DNA of 17,432 nt from Propionibacteriaceae bacterium (GTDB lineage Bacteria > Actinomycetota > Actinomycetes > Propionibacteriales > Propionibacteriaceae): contig JAGXHS010000117.1 of NCBI GenBank assembly GCA_024636075.1, positions 1 through 17,432 on the forward strand, in the 5' to 3' direction. Below the pieces are notes generated by a model. The model did no database searches. It was not told the origin of the DNA and saw only the letters and a list, made by a program, of their open reading frames with translations. Positions 14,801-17,432 of this stretch are shown piece by piece. Made by a program: the position numbers and the translations under genes. Positions within the stretch are counted from its first letter, which is position 1, and the number at the start of each line of letters is the position of its first letter.

Positions 14801-15574
14801 TCACTTGTGCCTGCTTGTGCTCAGCTTCTTGCTGAACCAGCGGATGAACCCCCGAGGGCCGTGGCGGGCCACCAAGATGGCAGCCTTCCACTTCAAGCTG
14901 GGAATGCTGACCACTTTGCCGTCTGCGGCGTCCTGAAGTCCTTCACTGATCAGCGTATCCATATCGACCCAGACGACGGCGGGAAGATTGTCCGACGAGA
15001 TGCCCGCCCGCTGGTGGAACTCCGTGCGCACCCAGCCGGGGCACAGCGCTGTCGCGCTGACGCCCGTGTCGCGGAGCTCCAGTGCCAGCGCCTCGGTGTA
15101 GGTCAGCACCCACGCCTTGATCGCGGAGTAGTTGCCACTCATGATCCAGGCGGATGTGGAGGACACGTTGATGATGGTGCCTTCGCCGCGGTTCTTCATC
15201 GCTCGGCCGGCGGCCCCCGACAACATCAGCACGGCGAAGCACATCACGTTCATGGCGCGGTGCTGAAGATCCAAGGCGTCGGGGTCGAGCAGCTTGGCGT
15301 GCAGCCCGAAACCGGCGTTGTTGATCACCATGTCGATCGGGCGGGCGGCATCCTCGATGCGATCACACACCCGTTGAACATCAGCACGGTCAGACAGGTC
15401 GGCTGACAGGCACTCAACAGTGACTCCGTGACGCCCGACCAGGTCGTCGGCCAGTTGTGTCATCCGATCGGCATCGCGGGCGACCAGCACCAGGTCATAT
15501 CCGCGCTGCGCCAGCGTGGTGGCGAAGCCTTTGCCGATACCGGACGTCCCTCCAGTCACCAGTGCCGTTGCCAT
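14801..15574 (-). CDS. Short-chain dehydrogenase/reductase (classical SDR)
   Basis: A 257-residue classical SDR. It has TGGTSGIGKG (7-16, NAD(P)-binding), ADLSD (59-63), NNAG (85-88), IINVSSTSA (catalytic Ser) and YSAIK (Tyr/Lys pair). Arg33 of LVLVARDADR after the second strand suggests NADP(H). The C-terminal part (LKWKAAILVARHGPRGFIRWFSKK) is basic and amphipathic, compatible with membrane association. It is the first gene of the leftward run. Next to an AGPS-like enzyme and an acyltransferase, the plausible role is reduction of the 1-alkyl- or 1-acyl-DHAP ketone, the reaction done by yeast Ayr1 and mammalian DHRS7B (both SDRs). This is inferred from context. The ATG has no clear SD but does have a -10-like element at leaderless spacing. 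Confidence 0.85.
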   Translation of the reverse strand: MATALVTGGTSGIGKGFATTLAQRGYDLVLVARDADRMTQLADDLVGRHGVTVECLSADLSDRADVQRVCDRIEDAARPIDMVINNAGFGLHAKLLDPDALDLQHRAMNVMCFAVLMLSGAAGRAMKNRGEGTIINVSSTSAWIMSGNYSAIKAWVLTYTEALALELRDTGVSATALCPGWVRTEFHQRAGISSDNLPAVVWVDMDTLISEGLQDAADGKVVSIPSLKWKAAILVARHGPRGFIRWFSKKLSTSRHK

Positions 15575-15580
15575 GGGTCA

Positions 15581-15586
15581 AACCTA
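15581..15586 (-). promoter_or_regulatory. Candidate -10 element for leaderless transcription of the SDR operon
   Basis: TAGGTT (read on the - strand) matches TANNNT and lies 6 nt before the ATG at 15574, placing a transcription start at or next to the A of the start codon. The gene has no recognisable SD, and leaderless mRNAs are common in actinobacteria. No clear -35 is present. Confidence 0.35.
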
Positions 15587-15597
15587 CGGCACGACGA

Positions 15598-15607
15598 GCA
15601 CCGGTGC
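15598..15607. promoter_or_regulatory. 10-bp perfect palindrome GCACCGGTGC, possible operator
   Basis: This perfect inverted repeat is centred about 28 bp upstream of the SDR start, just upstream of the candidate -10, in the 130-bp gap between the divergent SDR operon and the lipoprotein gene. A dimeric regulator here would cover the -35 zone. GC-rich palindromes also occur by chance at this base composition. Confidence 0.3.
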
Positions 15608-15704
15608 AGCCCGTCGGCGGCGGTGCAGATGGCCGCTGGACGGACTGGGTGGCACCATGAAGACCTGACCGGGCAGTCACTCGAGGTGACGGAGGAGGAA
15701 TTCG

Positions 15705-16271
15705 ATGCGGAGAAGAACAGCGTTCGTCGCTGGCGTGGGTGCGGCGCTGATCGCAGTACTCACCGGGTGCGCATCCAGCGAGGTCACCAATGCGGCGACA
15801 GGGACCAGCGCACCCACCCCATCGACGACCTACTCCAGCGCACCGGCGACGCCCGCCGTCAGCAGCCCACCGACGGCGACACCCTCGCGTTCCGCATCGG
15901 CGAAGCCGCTCACGTTGCCCAGAACGGTGGGTGAATACACCGGCTCCGTCCCTGAAGAGGGGGGCACCACGGTCTTCTACAGCAAGACCAAGGGCACATC
16001 TGCCAGTGGCTACATCGCAGTGCTGGATCCCCAGAGCAAGGACGCGGACCGGATGATCCTCCAGATGGTCGACGTGGAGAAGTTCGGCGACGCCTCCTGT
16101 GGCACGTTGTCGTCGGGGGAGTCCGCGACGCCGAGCACGGCCAGCTCCGCCAGCGGCAGCGGAGCGGCGTGTGTCACGTCGATGGAGCAGGGTCTGCTAC
16201 TGGTGACCGGCTCGGGAAGCGTCAAGGATGCCGGCGCCTTCGCGGTGCAGCTCTTGAAGTCGCTGCGCTGA
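15705..16271 (+). CDS. Small Ser/Thr-rich lipoprotein of unknown function
   Basis: A 188-residue predicted lipoprotein. It has a basic N terminus (MRRRTAF), a hydrophobic stretch and the lipobox LTGC with the lipidated Cys at 22. Residues 23-68 are a low-complexity Ser/Thr/Ala/Pro linker, as in actinobacterial lipoproteins that keep a folded domain away from the membrane. The folded part (about 69-188) begins LPRTVGEYTG and has a Cys pair (132 and 156) flanking another Ser-rich loop, which could form a disulfide outside the cell. I do not recognise the domain. The start is certain: GGAGGAGGAA (15691-15700) lies just upstream of the ATG. It diverges from the SDR operon and precedes ackA on the same strand by 105 bp. 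No functional link to ackA is evident. Confidence 0.85.
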   Translation: MRRRTAFVAGVGAALIAVLTGCASSEVTNAATGTSAPTPSTTYSSAPATPAVSSPPTATPSRSASAKPLTLPRTVGEYTGSVPEEGGTTVFYSKTKGTSASGYIAVLDPQSKDADRMILQMVDVEKFGDASCGTLSSGESATPSTASSASGSGAACVTSMEQGLLLVTGSGSVKDAGAFAVQLLKSLR

Positions 16272-16342
16272 TCCGTCCGTGTCGTGATCGCCAGCACCGT
16301 CCCTTCGTCTCCGCCCCACGACGGGGTGATCAGCACTAATCT

Positions 16343-16364
16343 GTGAGCGACACCTACAGCTCAC
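16343..16364 (+). promoter_or_regulatory. Hairpin abutting the ackA ribosome binding site
   Basis: GTGAGC (16343-16348) and GCTCAC (16359-16364) form a perfect 6-bp inverted repeat around a 10-nt loop. The SD GGAGGA (16365-16370) follows immediately, 6 nt before the ATG at 16377. A -10-like TAATCT sits directly before it (16337-16342). If that element is used, the repeat acts as DNA (an operator) rather than as RNA, because the transcript would start inside it. Confidence 0.3.
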
Positions 16365-16376
16365 GGAGGATCGTTC

Positions 16377-17414
16377 ATGCACAAGCCGATTCTGCTGCTG
16401 AATTGCGGCTCTTCTTCCATCAAGTACCAGATGATCGACGCTGACACCGAGGAGGTGCAAGCGGTTGGCTTGGTGCAGAAGGTGGGCGACGTCGGTGGCG
16501 GCTCGCTGGAACACGAAGTCGGCGGCCAGGAGTTCACCATCCAACGGCACTTCGCCGATCACACCGAGGCGATCCAGATCGTCGTGCAGATGTTCGAGGC
16601 CCACGGTCCGGATCTGAGCACAGCCATTGCGGTGGGACATCGCATCGTGCATGGCGGTGAGGACTTCCGTTCCACAACCGTGATCGACGATGCGGTGATC
16701 GCCCGGCTGGGGCACGTGTCCGGGTTGGCCCCGCTGCACAACCCGCCCGCGATTGCCGGCATCGCGGCTGCCCGCAAGGTGCTGCCCGGGGTGCCGCACG
16801 TCGCCATCTTTGACACCGCGTTCTTCTCCGAACTGCCAGCAGAGGCATACACCTACGCCATCGACAGGAAACTGGCCCACGAGCACCACATCCGCAAGTA
16901 CGGAATGCATGGAACCTCGCACCAGTACGTGTCGGGGAGGGCCGCCGAGTTCCTGGGCAAGGACATCAAGGATCTGAAGCAGATCGTCTGCCACCTCGGC
17001 AACGGTGCCTCCATCTCGGCCATCGATGGCGGCCGACCGGTCGAGACCTCGATGGGGCTGACTCCGCTGCAAGGGCTGGTGATGGGAACCCGTTCCGGTG
17101 ACGTCGATCCGGGCCTGCATTCCTTCCTGCACCGTGAACGGGGCGTGGACATCGACCAGATTGACACGCTGCTCAACAAGAAATCCGGAATGCTCGGATT
17201 GACCGGCAAGACCGACATGCGCGACATCACTGCGCAGATCGAAGCTGGCGACCAGGAAGCGAAGCTGGCTGTGGACGTGTACGTGCACCGCCTGGTCGGC
17301 TACATCGGTAGCTACATTGCGTTGCTGGGGGGTCTTGACGTGCTCACCTTCACCGCTGGTGTCGGAGAGAACGCCGACAACATTCGCAAGATGGTGGTGG
17401 ATCGGCTGAGCGGA
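16377..17414 (+). CDS. ackA: Acetate kinase (3' partial, cut at the contig end)
   Basis: Acetate kinase converts acetyl phosphate and ADP to acetate and ATP in the cytosol, the ATP-yielding step of acetate formation. The first 346 of about 400 residues are present. Diagnostic segments are LLLNCGSSSIKYQ (6-18), GHRIVHGG (87-94), FDTAFF (145-150), RKYGMHGTSH (173-182), CHLGNGASI (about 205-213), GLTPLQGLVMGTRSGDVDP (about 227-245, with the conserved acetyl-phosphate-binding Arg) and TFTAGVGEN near 330. The ATG has GGAGGA 6 nt upstream. In many bacteria ackA follows pta, but here the gene upstream is an unrelated lipoprotein, so pta is either downstream or elsewhere. The frame stays open through the last 18 bases, but those are adapter sequence and should not be translated as protein. 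Confidence 0.96.
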
Positions 17415-17432
17415 TGTCTCTTATACACATCT
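17415..17432 (+). other. Residual Tn5/Nextera mosaic-end adapter at the contig end
   Basis: TGTCTCTTATACACATCT matches 18 of the 19 bases of the transposase mosaic end used in tagmentation libraries (CTGTCTCTTATACACATCT). Only the first base differs (A at 17414). It interrupts ackA exactly at the window end and is AT-rich against GC-rich surroundings, as expected for untrimmed adapter carried into an assembly. Confidence 0.95.

Noticed and set aside
17415..17432. Natural Tn5/IS50 transposon end
   Set aside because: The match is to the engineered mosaic end used in library kits, it falls exactly at the contig edge and no transposon sequence follows.

Overview
The window looks like a chromosomal contig end from a high-GC actinobacterium. 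G/C-ending codons dominate, GTG starts are common, genes overlap by ATGA/GTGA, and several families are typical of actinobacteria: a YhgE/Pip membrane protein, a FemX-like ligase beside an alanine-racemase-like protein, and a bacterial AGPS homologue. A Propionibacteriaceae-like source is possible, but that is a guess from gene content. No tRNA, rRNA, insertion sequence, CRISPR array or prophage is visible.

Region 1 (1-6640) is a surface-polysaccharide locus. On the + strand lie the C-terminal end of a polymerase-like multispanning membrane protein (cut by the left edge) and a non-hydrolysing UDP-GlcNAc 2-epimerase (wecB type). Facing them on the - strand, read 6640 to 1533, are four genes: a WbpL/WecA-like polyprenyl-phosphate sugar-1-phosphate transferase, a small extended SDR (WbpV/WreQ-like), a long membrane-bound WbpM/CapD-type NDP-sugar 4,6-dehydratase, and a WbuB-like GT4 glycosyltransferase. 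Together they could make a UDP-2-acetamido-2,6-dideoxyhexose (QuiNAc or FucNAc class), load it onto the lipid carrier, and add the next sugar. WecB could supply UDP-ManNAc and the polymerase-like protein could polymerise the repeat unit.

Region 2 (6641-10022) starts with a 446-bp divergent intergenic stretch containing two perfect 10-bp palindromes and a hairpin. A 967-residue YhgE/Pip-family membrane protein follows on the + strand. A small hairpin separates its end from the convergent operon.

Region 3 (15574 down to 10023, - strand) is a compact five-gene run: SDR, PlsC-type acyltransferase, AGPS-like FAD enzyme, FemX-like aminoacyltransferase and a divergent alanine-racemase-fold protein. 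The first three match the three enzyme classes of the eukaryotic glycerol-ether-lipid pathway (acyltransferase, alkyl-DHAP synthase, ketone reductase). The last two are peptidoglycan-type functions. This lipid-plus-wall operon is the most interesting part of the window.

Region 4 (15705 to the end, + strand) has a small Ser/Thr-rich lipoprotein of unknown function and acetate kinase (ackA). ackA is cut at the right edge, where the last 18 bases match the Tn5/Nextera mosaic-end adapter and are not genomic.
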